Under the pieces are notes generated by a model. The model saw nothing but the letters and a program-made list of their open reading frames with translations. It did no database searches and had not been told where the DNA came from. This document shows positions 10,840-21,689 of a stretch of DNA of 64,000 nt, one piece after another. Made by a program: the position numbers and the translations under genes. Location of the stretch: positions 84,690,713 through 84,754,712 of the forward strand of contig CM044310.1 of assembly GCA_024291935.2 (NCBI GenBank), written 5' to 3'. This stretch comes from Okapia johnstoni (taxonomy: Eukaryota; Chordata; Mammalia; Artiodactyla; Giraffidae). Numbering within the stretch: position 1 is the first letter of the stretch; each line of letters opens with the position of its first letter.

Positions 10840-11030
10840 TACTGAGTGTTTTTATGTGCCAGACACTTAAGTGGTGTTGTCTTTTTTAATCTTGACATCA
10901 ATCTATTAAGTAGAATTTAATGTCCCCCATTTTATATATTAGAAAACTGAGGCTCCAAGGGTTAAATACCTTCCCAAAGTATCAAAGATAAGAAATGATG
11001 GAGGCAGGACTCAAATATAAATTGATTTTC
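10840..11030 (-). repeat. MIR SINE, minus strand
   Basis: Reversed MIR core: ATGTGCCAGACACTTAAG, CCCCCATTTTATATATTAG, AAACTGAGGCTCCAAGG, and a final GGAGGCAGGACTCAAAT. Confidence 0.8.
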
Positions 11031-13289
11031 TGCCAAAACTTTTGTTCTTATTTGTTCCACGACACAGTGTCCAGATTTAAAGATAAGCTGTTTTTTATCA
11101 GAGGAAGCCAAATTTAATCCATCCCGTTGATTGATTGAGTTAGTGATAGACCATCTAGTCTCTATTAATAAGACTCCAATAAGGAAATAGGAACCAATTT
11201 TTCCTATCATTGTTCATTCTTCACATTTTAATATAGATTTATATTTCCCTGTAGTTACAATGTTCACGTAAAAAGAATCAGAGAGCTATAATTATTTTCA
11301 TTGTCTCAAACATGATCTGCACTTTTAAGAAGATTCTTAGAAATGTGTATCATGGGCCTCCCACCCACTCCCAAACATAGCTTTATTACTCAACCATCTG
11401 CATAGTTCCTTTGACAAAGAGTATGTCACTTTCATACTTAATAGTTGAGTAGGATTGATATGATACCAAACAAATGCCTGTTTGTTCAAGAAAATTTATA
11501 CTTGAGAAAACATGTTTCCCCCAGGAAGCCTCCATTTATCCATCAGGATGAGTCATGAAGATGGGTGACAAAGGCAATTCCCCAAAGAGAGGATTTGCTC
11601 ACGTGCTTTGATTGGTTGGGCTTTCAGCTCTGAAAAGTACACCTGCAAATTAAGCATGTGAGTTATCTTCTCAATGTCTTCTCAGTTTTGTTCATTTCAG
11701 TGGGAGAAGAGTAAGGCAATGCTTAGACCCAAAGCACTTTCCAAATGGAACACGCAAGTTGGATCTAAACATTTACTAAGACATGCTCTGAGTCCAGTCA
11801 TATTATTTCAAACAGAAACATCATTTGGCCAGAAATGACTTTAGGACAGAGCCGATTCCAACATTCACCGTGGCTACAAAAAGGATTCTGTTTTGGCCAG
11901 CAAAGACTTCCAAAAAAACGTTGCTAGCCATCCTTGGAAAAGGAGTGAGTGCCCCCTGGTGAAAATGTGGGAAATGTTTCCATATGTTATTTTTGGCTGG
12001 CAAAAAGGTGCAGATGTCTTCACAATAAAAATATACTCGCTAGGAGTGCTCGTCTCCTTGAGAAGAGTTGGCACAGTTTGGAGCACTGGATCTACAGTGT
12101 GGCAAAGACACACAAAGAGGGGAAGACTGCCAAAGCCATCACCAGACACTGCTAAGGGGCAGGTGCCCAAGTTACACAAGCTGGGGATCATGGGTGACTT
12201 GTGTTGCATTTTCTCCTACCCCTGTTGGATGGTCTATTTTTCCCCCGCCTCTCCAAACCCATTCTCCACTCATCTCCACGCTGCTCTGTGTCCTGGAAGC
12301 TAACCTTTAGAGATTCTATAAACCTATGTCCTTGTTCTGCGGTTTCTAGTTGGATTCAACCAAGCTAAGACACCGCCAGTGATCAGAGGGTGGGAGGAGA
12401 GAGACACTGGACCTCACTCTTTGCCAGTACAGGTTGGGAGGGATTATGTCCCTCAACCTATATCTCAGCTCTCTAATATACCTTTCCCACTCCAGGGTCT
12501 GGTGAACTTTCCTTGCCAAAGTCCCTTCAGGCTTAGAGTTGCTCCTTCCTGTCGCTGGCATGGGCCACTTCACCTTTCTTTATTGGGTTCCCTTAATCCT
12601 GCCCACACATTTGTATAAAGTCCATGTGGTAAACATATCCTCTTAGCCCTTGTGAGTGTGTCATCATCACTTATCCTCATGTCCTCTGATACAGTACTTT
12701 GCATTTGTTTCAAATTTTCCACGATAGGCTTCTATCCCAATGCAACTGCAAGAATGCCTGAGGTTATCGGTTGTCCCCATTATACCAGTTCTGACCACTT
12801 GGATTGGGGTGAGGTCAGAAGAATCAGAAGGTGGGGCCTTTGTTTTCAGGGTCTTGCCCCACTATCCTATTCTCCAGGGGGTTAATTAAGCCCACTGCCA
12901 CTGCTCATTCCAACTGCTGGCTTCCACTGCTTCTCTACATTTTGAACAGGAAAAAGAAAGACTCTGTTTACATTCAGCCTTCCCCTATCTCACTAGGAGG
13001 GAAGGAGAACATGGTGTACTGTCAGGAGGGATCTAGACAATCAAGCAAACAGTGGACTGGTCCTGTGGGTCTGGAGTTGGTAAGACTGGGCGCTCTGCAA
13101 ACCACAGGAACAGAAGGGCAGCACATTGAGTTAGCTTCCAGGGTATCCAGCCCAGAGAATTTTAGACAAAAGAAAACAGGCATGGTTAGATCTTGCTAGT
13201 TAGACCTGTCCTCCAAAGATCCATACTTCCTTTGTTATTTTACTATGAAACTGTCATCCAAGATCTTGCCTAAATATACTTTATTGATG
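11031..13289. other. Largely unique stretch, no gene identified
   Basis: No young SINE or LINE is present. The longest open frame here (11893-12303, 136 codons) overlaps an open frame on the other strand, has no recognisable motif and is probably chance. Bases 12290-12650 have the texture of an old LTR-like repeat, but I could not name it. Confidence 0.35.
11948..11962 (-). promoter_or_regulatory. CTCF-type motif
   Basis: Read on the minus strand the site is TCACCAGGGGGCACT. It fits the CTCF core consensus CCASYAGRKGGCRSY at 14 of 15 positions; only the first base differs. It lies in repeat-poor sequence. Confidence 0.4.
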
Positions 13290-13478
13290 CTGTAAATGGC
13301 AATGATAAGGACAGGAGTATGGACTTTGGCCCTAAACCTGGAGTCAACTCCCAGATCCGCTCCCCTCTTACTGTGTGATAAAGGACAAATTTTACTTACT
13401 TTACTTCTGAGACTAACTGTCCTCAACCTTCAAATGGAATGACAGCACTTTTAGAATTGGGTGGTGTTAAGGGTAAAT

Positions 13479-13620
13479 GGTCCTGGAGAAGGAAATGGCA
13501 ACCCATTCCAGTATTCTTGCCTGGAGAATCCCATGGACAGAGGAGCCTTGTGGGCTACAGTCCGTAAGTCACAAAGAGTTGGACACGACTGAAGTGACTG
13601 AGCAATACACAGCCCAGCAC
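13479..13620 (+). repeat. Bov-A SINE (headless)
   Basis: It starts at GGTCCTGGAGAAGGAAATGG, lacks the tRNA head, and runs to the GAGTTGGACACGACTGAAG tail. Flanked by AAGGGTAAAT (13469-13478) and AAGGGTAAAC (13621-13630). Confidence 0.9.
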
Positions 13621-13630
13621 AAGGGTAAAC

Positions 13631-13855
13631 GAGGGCTTACCAGGTAACACTAGTGGTAAAGAATGGGCCTGCCAATGCAGGAGACATAAAAGACATGGGT
13701 TCAATCCCTGGGTCAGGAAGATCTCCTGGAAGAGAACGTGGCAACCTACTCCAGTATTCTTACTTGGAGAATCCCACGAACAGAAGAGCCTGAGGGGCTG
13801 CAGTCCATGGGGTCGCAAAAAGCCAGATACAACTGCATCAACTTAGCACACACAC
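13631..13855 (+). repeat. Bov-tA SINE
   Basis: Near full-length: GGGCTTACCAGGTAACACTAG head, GGTTCAATCCCTGGGTCAGG, body, and CA-rich tail. Its right flank repeats AAGGGTAAAT (13856-13865), so the same target word occurs three times around the pair. Confidence 0.93.
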
Positions 13856-13890
13856 AAGGGTAAATGAAATCACAGAGCTGAAGTACACCA

Positions 13891-14234
13891 TCCCAGACAC
13901 AGGGCCAGAACTCCACAATGTGATTTTGCTTCCTCCCTTTTACTTCCCAAAGTATTGTACGGTCCCATATCCTCATTGAAATTCAACAATTAGATCATCA
14001 TAAAGAAAACTGCTTAGAGCTAACATAAAGATGGAATTGTTCTGGATCAAGAAAATTTCTCCTTGCTTCCTTTCACATCTGCTCGGGATTGACATACTAG
14101 GAATCATAAAATGAATGAAAAGAGTTAAATATTGAAGGCTTATTACACAACAGGCACAACACTAAGACTTTAAAAAATTTTATGCTTATCAAAATATAAA
14201 TGCACTTATTTAAGGAGTTAAAATAATTAATGAT
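13891..14234. other. No recognisable feature
   Basis: AT-rich unique sequence with no gene or repeat that I could support. Confidence 0.4.
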
Positions 14235-14425
14235 AATATGCTGTATGATGCAGGGAACCCTACTCACTGTACTGTGGTGACATAAATGGGAAGGAAATCC
14301 AAAATAGAGGGGATATATGTATATGTAGAGCTGATTCACTTTGCTGTACAGTAGAAATTAACACAACATTGTAAAGCAACTATATACCCCAATTAAAATT
14401 TTTTTTAATTAAAAAAAACGCAAAA
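14235..14425 (+). repeat. L1 3'-end fragment
   Basis: Typical artiodactyl L1 3' end: GCTGTATGATGCAGGGAAC, GAGCTGATTCACTTTGCTG, TACAGTAGAAATTAACACAAC, ATTGTAAAGCAACTATA, then an A/T-rich tail. Confidence 0.85.
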
Positions 14426-14526
14426 TTTAGAAAATAGATCCTGTGGATCCCCTTTGCCTCTCCCTCTTTTGAATGGGACAGATAAATAAAAATTGTTTAA
14501 ATATTGCTTATCAAAAACATTCTTTT

Positions 14527-14715
14527 GAGATTTCCCTGGTGGTCCAGTGGTTAAGACTTCACCTTTCAATGCAGGGAATGTGGGTTCAGTCCCTTGTCAG
14601 GGAACTAAGATCCCACATGACTCATGGCCAAAAAATAAAAATATGAAGCAGAAGCAATATTGTAACAAATTCAATAAAGACTTTTTTAGAGGTCCACATC
14701 AAAAAAATCTTTAAA
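14527..14715 (+). repeat. CHR-2 type SINE
   Basis: The head TTTCCCTGGTGGTCCAGTGG and AAGACTTCACCTTTCAATGC are followed by GGAACTAAGATCCCACATG and an A-rich 3' part ending near 14715. Confidence 0.9.
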
Positions 14716-14799
14716 AAATCCTTATTCTACTCTCATTGATTTCACTATGTATGGAATTTCTCCATCATCTTCCAACATCGATATGGCTGTTGAGAATTT

Positions 14800-15370
14800 G
14801 AAACCATTCTAATTCCTGGTCCTTTTGTTCGTGGCTAGTGTTCTTTTCACTCTCCCTCTTTTTTGCCCCCAGTATTCTGAGATCTGTGGACCTGGTGTCA
14901 ATCATTTTCTGTTCACTCTGCTGATAGCTCAGTGGCCCTCCCTATCTGGGAATTCACCCTTCACTTCTGAGAAATGTTCAATTGTCTGCCCCTCCATGTT
15001 CTCTTTTTGGAACCCCATCATTCAGATCTTATACTTCCTGGGCTGGTTCTCTAAAATTTCTCCCTCTCTATCATTTCCCCTGTTTCCTCAGCTTTCCAGG
15101 ATATGTTCTTTACTTCATCTTTTCCCTGGCTTAATCCTCAGTCTCTTCTGTTGAATGTCTCATTTCTGTTCTTACTGGGAATTATCAAGAATTCTATTTT
15201 ATTTTCTAACTATTCCTTTTTTAAAGCATCCTGTTCTTGCTCTATGCATACAATGACAAAGGATTTTTTTCTTAATTTCTTTTCCCTGGATGGGCTCCAT
15301 TTTTCCCAGATTGTTTTGCTGTTATGGACTTTTTGTTGCTCATTTTTATTTCTATCTTTCAATGTTTAAG
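14800..15370 (-). repeat. Possible ancient L1 3' UTR, minus strand
   Basis: A long T/C-rich stretch carries motifs such as GGAACCCCATCATTCAGATC and CCTGGGCTGGTTCTCTAAAATTT. It resembles the reversed 3' UTR of old mammalian L1M elements. Two open frames of about 90-110 codons here are low-complexity by-products. Confidence 0.35.
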
Positions 15371-15425
15371 CTTTCTCTTACATCAGGTAGTCCAGTAATC
15401 TGTTGTATTTGAGAGTATGGAGATG

Positions 15426-15547
15426 GGAATTCTCTGACAGTCCAGAGATTAGGACTCCGAGTTTTCACTGGGGTGGCCCAAGTTCACTTCCTGGTGGGAG
15501 AACTAAGGTACTCAAGCCATGCAGTGTGTCCAAAAAAAAAAAAAAAA
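15426..15547 (+). repeat. CHR-2 type SINE with A-tail
   Basis: GGGAATTCTCTGACAGTCCAG head, GAGAACTAAGGTACTCAAG, and a 15-base A-tail at 15532-15547. Confidence 0.8.
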
Positions 15548-16006
15548 GGAGTATGGAGAGAAAACACAGTAAGAAGTTCTGATTGAAACGTTCTGACCAT
15601 GAACTTGACTCAGTGATCTTGCTGGACCATTCCCTTGAAAAACATCCACAAAGTAGATCAAATTCTCCAGGTAAGACTCTGACCATCTCCTAGGAAGGAA
15701 AAAAGCCAGAATGTCACTTCCAGAAACTGAGTGAAGGAAGAGTTGGAGGTCTTAGCATCCAGGATGCATTGGTTCATTTAAATGCCTTGTTCACTTAAGA
15801 AGGGGACTCTGAGGCCCTGCTTTACTCCATCTGTGATCCTAAGGCGTTGTGCCTGTGGCTTAAATCAGGTTGATTTTTGCGTTCCATACTACAGACTTGT
15901 GATTCCGTTTTCTGAAGTGTGCTAAGTTGCACACTATCCTATTCATCTGTGAATAGACTCTAAGAATTTGTTGCTCTGTCTCCTCTCCCATTCATGTATT
16001 CCAAAC
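15548..16006. other. Unique sequence
   Basis: No repeat or gene was identified. The last 15 bases before 16007 belong to the 52-base segment that recurs at 18155-18206. Confidence 0.45.
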
Positions 16007-16022
16007 AAAACACCTTATTTAG

Positions 16023-16352
16023 GGCTTCCCTGGTGGCTCAGTGGTTAAGAATCCATCGCCAATGCAGGGAATATGGGTTCAATCTGTGCTCCGGGAAGAT
16101 CCCACATGCCAGAGGGCACCTAAGCCTATGCACCACAGCTACTGAGCCTGTGCTCTAGAGCCTGCGTGCTGTAACTACTGAAGCCCGCTTGCCTAGAGCC
16201 TGGGCTCTGCAACAGAAGAAGCCGTGGCAATGAGAAGCTCGCGCACCTCAATGACAAGTAGCTCCCACTGGCCGCAGCTAGAGAAAGCCCGCACGCAGCA
16301 ACCAAGACCCAGCACAGCCACAAATAAATGAACGAATAAATAAATCTTTAAA
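16023..16352 (+). repeat. Full-length CHR-2 type SINE (long form)
   Basis: The tRNA-like head (GGGCTTCCCTGGTGGCTCAG) is followed by the long body with AAGATCCCACATGCC, repeated GAGCCTG and CTGCAACAGAAGAAGCC motifs, GAGAAAGCCCGCAC, and a tail of AAATAAATG units. An exact 16-base target duplication AAAACACCTTATTTAG lies at 16007-16022 and 16353-16368. Confidence 0.95.
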
Positions 16353-16444
16353 AAAACACCTTATTTAGTGATGTTTCTGAAGAGAATGAAAGCAAATAAG
16401 TAAAATTATGGATTCCAAATGTTTTCTTTACTCAAATGTTCCAA

Positions 16445-16620
16445 GAAGCACTTTATGTATATTACTTGATTTTCTCCTCGCAATCCCCCTCTAAGCAAAG
16501 TACAATTATAGGCCACGTTTCATAGAGATGGAAACCAAAGCTCAGAGGGATTAATTTACCCAAGACACACAACCAATACAAGACATAACTAGGATTTAAA
16601 GTTTGCTCTGACTCCAGACC
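16445..16620 (-). repeat. MIR SINE, minus strand
   Basis: Reversed MIR core with GCACTTTATGTATATTAC, TAGAGATGGAAACCAAAGC, TAATTTACCCAAGACACAC, and a diverged head end. Confidence 0.75.
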
Positions 16621-16671
16621 CTCACTTGTTGTCGTTGTTGTGTGTATATGTGTGTGTGTCTGTGTTGTTTA

Positions 16672-16752
16672 TGTTTTGGCTTTTTGGCTGAGAGGCACGT
16701 GAAATCTTAGTTCCCAGACCTGGCGAAGTCCTAACTACTGGACTGCAGCCTC
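16672..16752 (-). repeat. CHR-2 type SINE, internally deleted, minus strand
   Basis: TTTTTGGCTGAGAGGC, AAATCTTAGTTCCCAGACC and AAGTCCTAACTACTGGACTGC are the reversed tail, middle and head. The region between the middle and the head is deleted. It is preceded by TG-rich low complexity (16630-16668). Confidence 0.65.
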
Positions 16753-16767
16753 ATTTTCATTCACACT

Positions 16768-16923
16768 GGGCTCCTCTGTCCATAGGATTTCCCAGGCAAG
16801 AATACTGGAGTGAGTTGCCACTTCCTCCTCCAAGGGACCTTCCTGACCCAGGGATCGAACCCTCATCTCCTACATTTCCTGCATCGGCAGGCACATTCTT
16901 TACCATTAAGCCACCTGGGAAGT
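16768..16923 (-). repeat. Bov-tA SINE, minus strand, tail-truncated
   Basis: GGGCTCCTCTGTCCATAGG through GAGTTGCCACTTCC to the reversed head GACCCAGGGATCGAACC and AAGCCACCTGGGAAG. The usual GTCGGACACGACTGAG tail is absent. Confidence 0.9.
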
Positions 16924-17003
16924 CGTGTAGCAATCATGTAGATCTAAAAAGAAAAATATGTGGCTGTGACTCTAGACTCTAATCTAAAGTCCCCTATGGT
17001 GAG

Positions 17004-17204
17004 CTTCCCTTGTGGCTCAGCTGGTAAAGAATCCACCTGCAATGTGGGAGACCTGGATTCGATCCCTGGGTTGGAAAGATCCCCTGGAGAAGGTAAAGGC
17101 TACCCACTCCAGTATTCTAGTCTAGAGAATTCCATGGACTGTATAGTCTATGGGGTTGCAAAGAGTCGGACACGACTGAGCAACTTTCACAATCACACAC
17201 TCAC
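17004..17204 (+). repeat. Bov-tA SINE
   Basis: Full length, bounded by an exact 8-base duplication ATGGTGAG at 16996-17003 and 17205-17212. The right end carries AATCACACACTCAC. Confidence 0.96.
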
Positions 17205-17212
17205 ATGGTGAG

Positions 17213-17814
17213 CAGACATTATAAGAAAACTTGACTAGATTTGAATTAAAATGCATTACACAAGAATTTGTACTCTGACATATTGGGTTTAGTTAAACAA
17301 TTGTTTGAAAGTTTGGATTCCAATTGGCATCTTATTGGAGTGTAATATACTGAGTAACATTCTAAATAAAATGCTGTCGAGTGAACAAAGAAGGCTGAAA
17401 TCTGAGCTTCTTCAGTGAATATGTTGATCAAAGTCAATAGTTTCATCAGAGGTACTTCAGCTGGTAAAATAAGGTAGATCTAATATTCAAACTTTTTATA
17501 ATGTGAACATACAAATTAAATTTTCTTTCTCAGTTCCTGATCATCTTTGCTTTTCATCAACTGTTTGAGGGAGGAAGAGAGACTCATAATGCCTTCTTCC
17601 ATAGGGATGAATCTGCTTTAGCATAAGACTCCTGGCCTGTCTCTGTCCCATCACCCATGTCAGATGAGGGAAAGTGAAGAGAAGAAACTGAAAATGCATA
17701 GTTCCCTCTCTTCCTCTCTCTTTCCTTTTCATAGGCTGATTGTCCACCAGAAGCATCTTCCCGCCTTGTTCTAAGGTCCAGGGCTGCCTGTAACCAGTGT
17801 GTATGTATTCATCA
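17213..17814. other. No recognisable feature
   Basis: AT-rich unique sequence. Short open frames in it have no recognisable motif. Confidence 0.4.
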
Positions 17815-17876
17815 GGGTTCCAACCAGAAAAAGATTTATTATAAGGAACTGGCTTATGAAATTGTGAGAGTTGGCT

Positions 17877-18075
17877 AGTGTACTAAGTCACTTCAGTTAC
17901 GTCCGACTCTGCGACCCCATGGACTGTAGCCCTTTAGGCTTCTCTGTCCATGGGATTTCCCAGGCAAGAATACTAGAGTGGGTTGCTATTTCCTTCTCCA
18001 GGGGATCTTCCCTACCCAGGGATTGAACCCACATCTCTGATGTTTCCTGCATTGGCAGGTGGGTTCATTAGCACC
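17877..18075 (-). repeat. Bov-tA SINE, minus strand
   Basis: GTGTACTAAGTCACTTCAGT tail, the body, and the reversed head GACCCAGG-like CTACCCAGGGATTGAACCC. The final head bases are replaced or diverged after TTCATTAGCACC. Confidence 0.93.
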
Positions 18076-18154
18076 ATAAGGAGCATATGGAGCACCTGGG
18101 CATGCTGGAAACTCCGGAGCAGAAGCTGATGTTGTCATCCACAGGTTTAATTGG

Positions 18155-18206
18155 TCATGTATTCCAAACAAAACACCTTATTTAGGGCTTCCCTGGTGGC
18201 TCAGTG
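18155..18206 (+). repeat. Exact 52-base copy of 15992-16043
   Basis: All 52 bases match. The copied block comprises 15 bases of unique DNA, the 16-base target duplication (AAAACACCTTATTTAG) and the first 21 bases of the CHR-2 SINE head. The rest of the SINE is absent here. See the findings. Confidence 0.9.
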
Positions 18207-18420
18207 ATTTAATTTAATCCCATAACATCCTCAAGGAAACCTATTTTGCTCTTAAAGACTTTCAACTGATTAGTTCAGACCCACACAGATTATCCAGGAT
18301 AATCTCCTTTAAATAAAGTGCACTGATTGCAGATGTTGACCACATCTGCAAAATACCTTCACAGCAACCCCTAGACTGGTGTTTGACTGAGTAGCCAAGG
18401 GGATACATAAAACTGACTAT

Positions 18421-19302
18421 GACAATAGTAAGTTCATTGTTGACTCAGACCTAAGTCACATTCTCAGATACCAGCTTTCCTTCACACATAGTTGAGTTCA
18501 AGAAGTAGCTATTTGAATAAATGTTGAATAAATGGTTTTCTCTATCTGCTTATCCTTCTCAATATTTTTGGAACTCAGGATGCAAGAATGATTACAATCC
18601 ATTGTAGCCTCTCAAATTCACCCCATCCTTCCCCCACTTCCCAGGCTGAGTCCAGTAGAATTAAGGAGCAACAGTGGCCAAGAAAGGAGGTTGACAGCAG
18701 AGAAGAAACGTCCCAGGGGGCAAAGAGGGGTTCCCCATGGGGTTGCCTGTAGCCCAAAACATTGTGGGAATACAGTCAGTGTCTACCCAATTTAGGGCTT
18801 TGGGCAAACCCAAAACAAGTTTCCCTCAACCTCAGATTGGAACAGGAAAGCAATCAAGTGTTTCTCGTGATTCCCAATGGAATGCAGAAGTAGCTGATGA
18901 AGATTAAAGCTAAAAAGGCTGGGCTTCCAGAAGTGAAGGACAACACAGAAGCTTGGATCAAGGACCCAGGCAGTTGGGACCATCTCAACAAATGCCAGCA
19001 GGGTGATTTGCAGGCCCAGGAAACTCAATACCCATCTTCTACAAAAATGTAACATGAGTTACAGAAACTAGGTATAGCCCAGGAGAATCGAGCAGAGTCG
19101 AGTGGAATGGACCCTGAATTATTTTTTGTACCATCTTCCACCATCCCTCTCAGGATGGAAGTTCAATAGGCAAATTATGCTGGATTATGGAAAAATAGTT
19201 TTACATTTCCTACATATCAGAATTTGTGGACAAATATTCATGTCTGGCTATACACAGAGACTGATGCTGAGGACTGTAAGCACTTTAATCTGAAAGCCTA
19301 CC
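18421..19302. other. Unique sequence without identified gene
   Basis: Moderate GC content and no repeat recognised. Open frames on the minus strand at 18575-18757 and 18792-19055 have no recognisable domain. Confidence 0.4.
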
Positions 19303-19370
19303 TTCTTTCCTTCCTTTCTTTCTTTCCCTCTTTTTCTGTTTCTTTCCTTCTTCCTTTCTTACTTTTTCTA
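19303..19370. repeat. Polypyrimidine tract (CCTT/CTTT)
   Basis: An almost uninterrupted run of C and T with TTCC and TTTC units. Low-complexity, microsatellite-like. Confidence 0.9.
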
Positions 19371-19402
19371 TGAAATAGACACTTTTAGATCTTTCATCAT
19401 TT

Positions 19403-19615
19403 TGTGTTGTGGTTGTTTAGTCACTAAGTCACATCTGACTGTGGGATCCCATAGACTGTAGCCTGCCAGGCTTCTCTGTCCATGGGATTCTCCAGGTAAG
19501 AACACTGGGGTGGGTTGCCATTTCCTTCTCCAGGGGATCTTCCCAACCCAGGGATCAAGCCGACATCTATTGTACTGGCAGGCGAATTCTTTACCACTGA
19601 GCCTCCAGGGAAGAC
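19403..19615 (-). repeat. Bov-tA SINE, minus strand
   Basis: Full length from GTTGTTTAGTCACTAAGTC to the reversed head CCACTGAGCCTCCAGGGAAG. The target duplication CTTTCATCATTTT / CCTTCATCATTTT lies at 19390-19402 and 19615-19627. Confidence 0.95.
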
Positions 19616-19764
19616 CTTCATCATTTTACAGCTAAATGTGTGACTTGAAGTATCTAGGATCTTCTCAAGAACAGAAGAGACAATAATGCCTGTTATTGGA
19701 ACAGAAAAAAAAATATTATTACCACCAAAAAACTGTGCAATCATATGAGAGGATAGGCATGTTA

Positions 19765-19885
19765 ACTAACCTTACAGTGTTAATCATTTTGTGGTGTAAA
19801 TGTGCCTCAAATCCTCACATTGTACACCTTAAACTTACAGAAGGTTATATGTCAATTATATCTCAATAAAGCTGGAAAAAATTAA
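19765..19885 (+). repeat. L1 3'-end fragment
   Basis: ATTGTACACCTTAAACTTAC and ATGTCAATTATATCTCAATA followed by an A-tail are the terminal motif of a common artiodactyl L1. Confidence 0.8.
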
Positions 19886-20390
19886 ATGAATCAATGAGTT
19901 CAACAAACTATAGCCTTGTCTCATGTGCACCTCCCCATTGGTATGTCATACTTCCATAAAAAGTTCAAAATATATACCCTATAGATTATCTACTGGGTTG
20001 GAGTTGTTGAAAGCGGAACATACCTTTCATGGCAATGCAGGTATACATGGTTATGTATGGATTCAGACTCTCTGAACAGGAATTCCCCAAGTGTAGCTTT
20101 AAATTATTTTATTGAGTTCTGTTAGTTCTCAGTTCTGGCAAAGGTGGCCTTAAACTTTAGATTATAATTTTCCTGGGGTTAAGCTACTAGATATGAGGCC
20201 AAACCAAAAATAAAAATAATCTATCTGTGAATGTCCTCTACAATATCTCTGACAAATAATTAAAGTTCTGCTCACTCAACAGCCCTTTATTAGGTATAAA
20301 CTATATTTAGAGTTCCATTCCAGTCCCCAGGGGATACAGTGGTGAGGAAGAGGGACACTCTGGCTGCTCTCAGGGAACTTATATTCTAGT
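19886..20390. other. No recognisable feature
   Basis: AT-rich unique sequence. The end (20280-20390) resembles the start of an ancient mammal-wide repeat (TTATATTCTAGTG) but is too short to call. Confidence 0.35.
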
Positions 20391-20862
20391 GTTGTTCAAT
20401 CTCGAAGCCGTTTCCAACTCTTTGCAACCCCATGGACTGCAGCATGCCAGGCTTACCTGTCCTTCACTATCTCCCAGAGCTTGCTCAAATTCATGTCCAT
20501 TGAATCAGTGATGCCATCCAACCATCTCATTCTCCATTGCCCCTTTCTCCTCCTACCCTCAATTTTTCCCAGCATCAGGCTCTTTTCCAATGAGTTGACT
20601 CTTCTCATCAGGTGGCCAAATTATTGGAGCTTCAGCATCAGTCCTTCCAATGAATATTCAGGACTGATTTCCTTTAGGATTGACTGCTTTGATCTCCTTG
20701 CTGTCCAAGGGACTTGCAAGAGTCTTCTCCAACACCATAGTTCAAAAGCATCAGTTCTTGGGCACTCAGCCTTTTTCATGGTCCAACTATCATGTCCGTA
20801 CATGACTACTGGAAAAACTATAGCTTTGGTTAGACAGATCTTTGTTGGCAAAGTCTACCCCC
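20391..20862 (-). mobile_element. BovB LINE 3'-end fragment, minus strand
   Basis: It runs from GTTGTTCAATCTCGAAGCC at the element's 3' edge to GACAGATCTTTGTTGGCAAAG in the reverse-transcriptase C-terminal coding region. A 76-codon minus frame (20621-20851) still encodes the motif MYGHDSWTMKKAE, typical of the BovB C-terminus. 5'-truncated. Confidence 0.92.
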
Positions 20863-20883
20863 AGTAACTTTAATTATTAAAAA

Positions 20884-21432
20884 TGGCTTCCAAACCCAAG
20901 TGTCCATCAACAGATAAATAGATAAAGAATATGTGGCATATATACACAATGAAATGTTACTCAGTCATAAAAAAAGAATTAAATAATGCCATTTGCAGCA
21001 ACATGAATGGACCTAGACATTATCATACTAAGTGAAGTCAGTCAGTCAGAGAAAGACAAATATATGATTTTGCTTATTTTGTGGAATCTTTTTTTAAAAT
21101 GGTACAAATGAACTTATTTACAAAGCAGAATCAGACTCAAACAGACATAGAGAACAAACTTACGGCTACCAAAGGGAAAGAGGGTGGGGGTAAATTAGGA
21201 GCTTGGAATTAAAATATACACACTATTATAAATAAAATAGATAATCAGCAGGACCTGCTGTGTAGCACAGGGAATTATATTCATTGTCTTTTAATAACCT
21301 ATAATGGAAGAGAATGTAAGAAAAAGAATATGTATAACACATGTATATACAACTGAATCACTTTGCTGTATACCTGAAACTAACACAACACTGTAAATCA
21401 ACTACATTTCAATCAATTTTTTTTAAAAAGAG
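20884..21432 (+). repeat. L1 3' region
   Basis: Contains AAGTGTCCATCAACAGATAA, the ACTCAGTCATAAAAAAAG landmark, GCCATTTGCAGCAACATG, AAGTGAAGTCAGTCAGTCAG, GCACAGGGAATTATATTC and a final AACACTGTAAATCAACTAC with A-tail. Noncoding. Confidence 0.92.
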
Positions 21433-21689
21433 ATGGCTTCCAATGTTTCTATCCCCATGGAACTCACCCAATGTCATCTATGAAGGAGCAGAATAGACTT
21501 CCAGGTCTCCTGAGCCTCCTTTTCTCTGGACTCAGCAGTCTTGGTCCCTTTCCCCCAATCATGTTTGATACCATTTCATTTACCCCACTTTCCAGTCACC
21601 CTCTGGGGACAAGCTCCGGATTGGCAAGATACTGATTAAAGTACTAGACTCCAAAGCAGATGCTAATACAATATTCTTGACCTAGAGCA

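Larger units (their letters stand above)
13300..13890 (+). repeat. MIR SINE split by two SINE insertions
   Basis: MIR motifs run GGAGTATGGACTTTGG, GAGTCAACTCCCAGATCC, TTACTGTGTGATAAAGGAC and CTCAACCTTCAAATGGAATG up to 13468. They resume with GTAAATGAAATCACAGAGC after 13855. The interruption is 13479-13855. Confidence 0.7.
17815..18420. repeat. Old interspersed repeat interrupted twice
   Basis: Left (TTCATCAGGGTTCCAACCAG, GATTTATTATAAGGAACTGG) and right (CAGACCCACACAGATTATCC, AGGATAATCTCCTTTAAATA, GGGGATACATAAAACTGAC) parts match a mammal-wide repeat whose family name I cannot recall. It is broken by a Bov-tA (17877-18075) and by the 52-base segment at 18155-18206. Confidence 0.4.

Noticed and set aside
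11893..12303. 136-codon plus-strand open frame, the longest outside repeats
   Set aside because: It overlaps a 111-codon frame on the opposite strand, has no known motif and looks like open-frame noise in a moderate-GC stretch.
19303..19370. Polypyrimidine tract as a splice-acceptor signal
   Set aside because: It is not followed by an AG and open exon and has the texture of a simple repeat.
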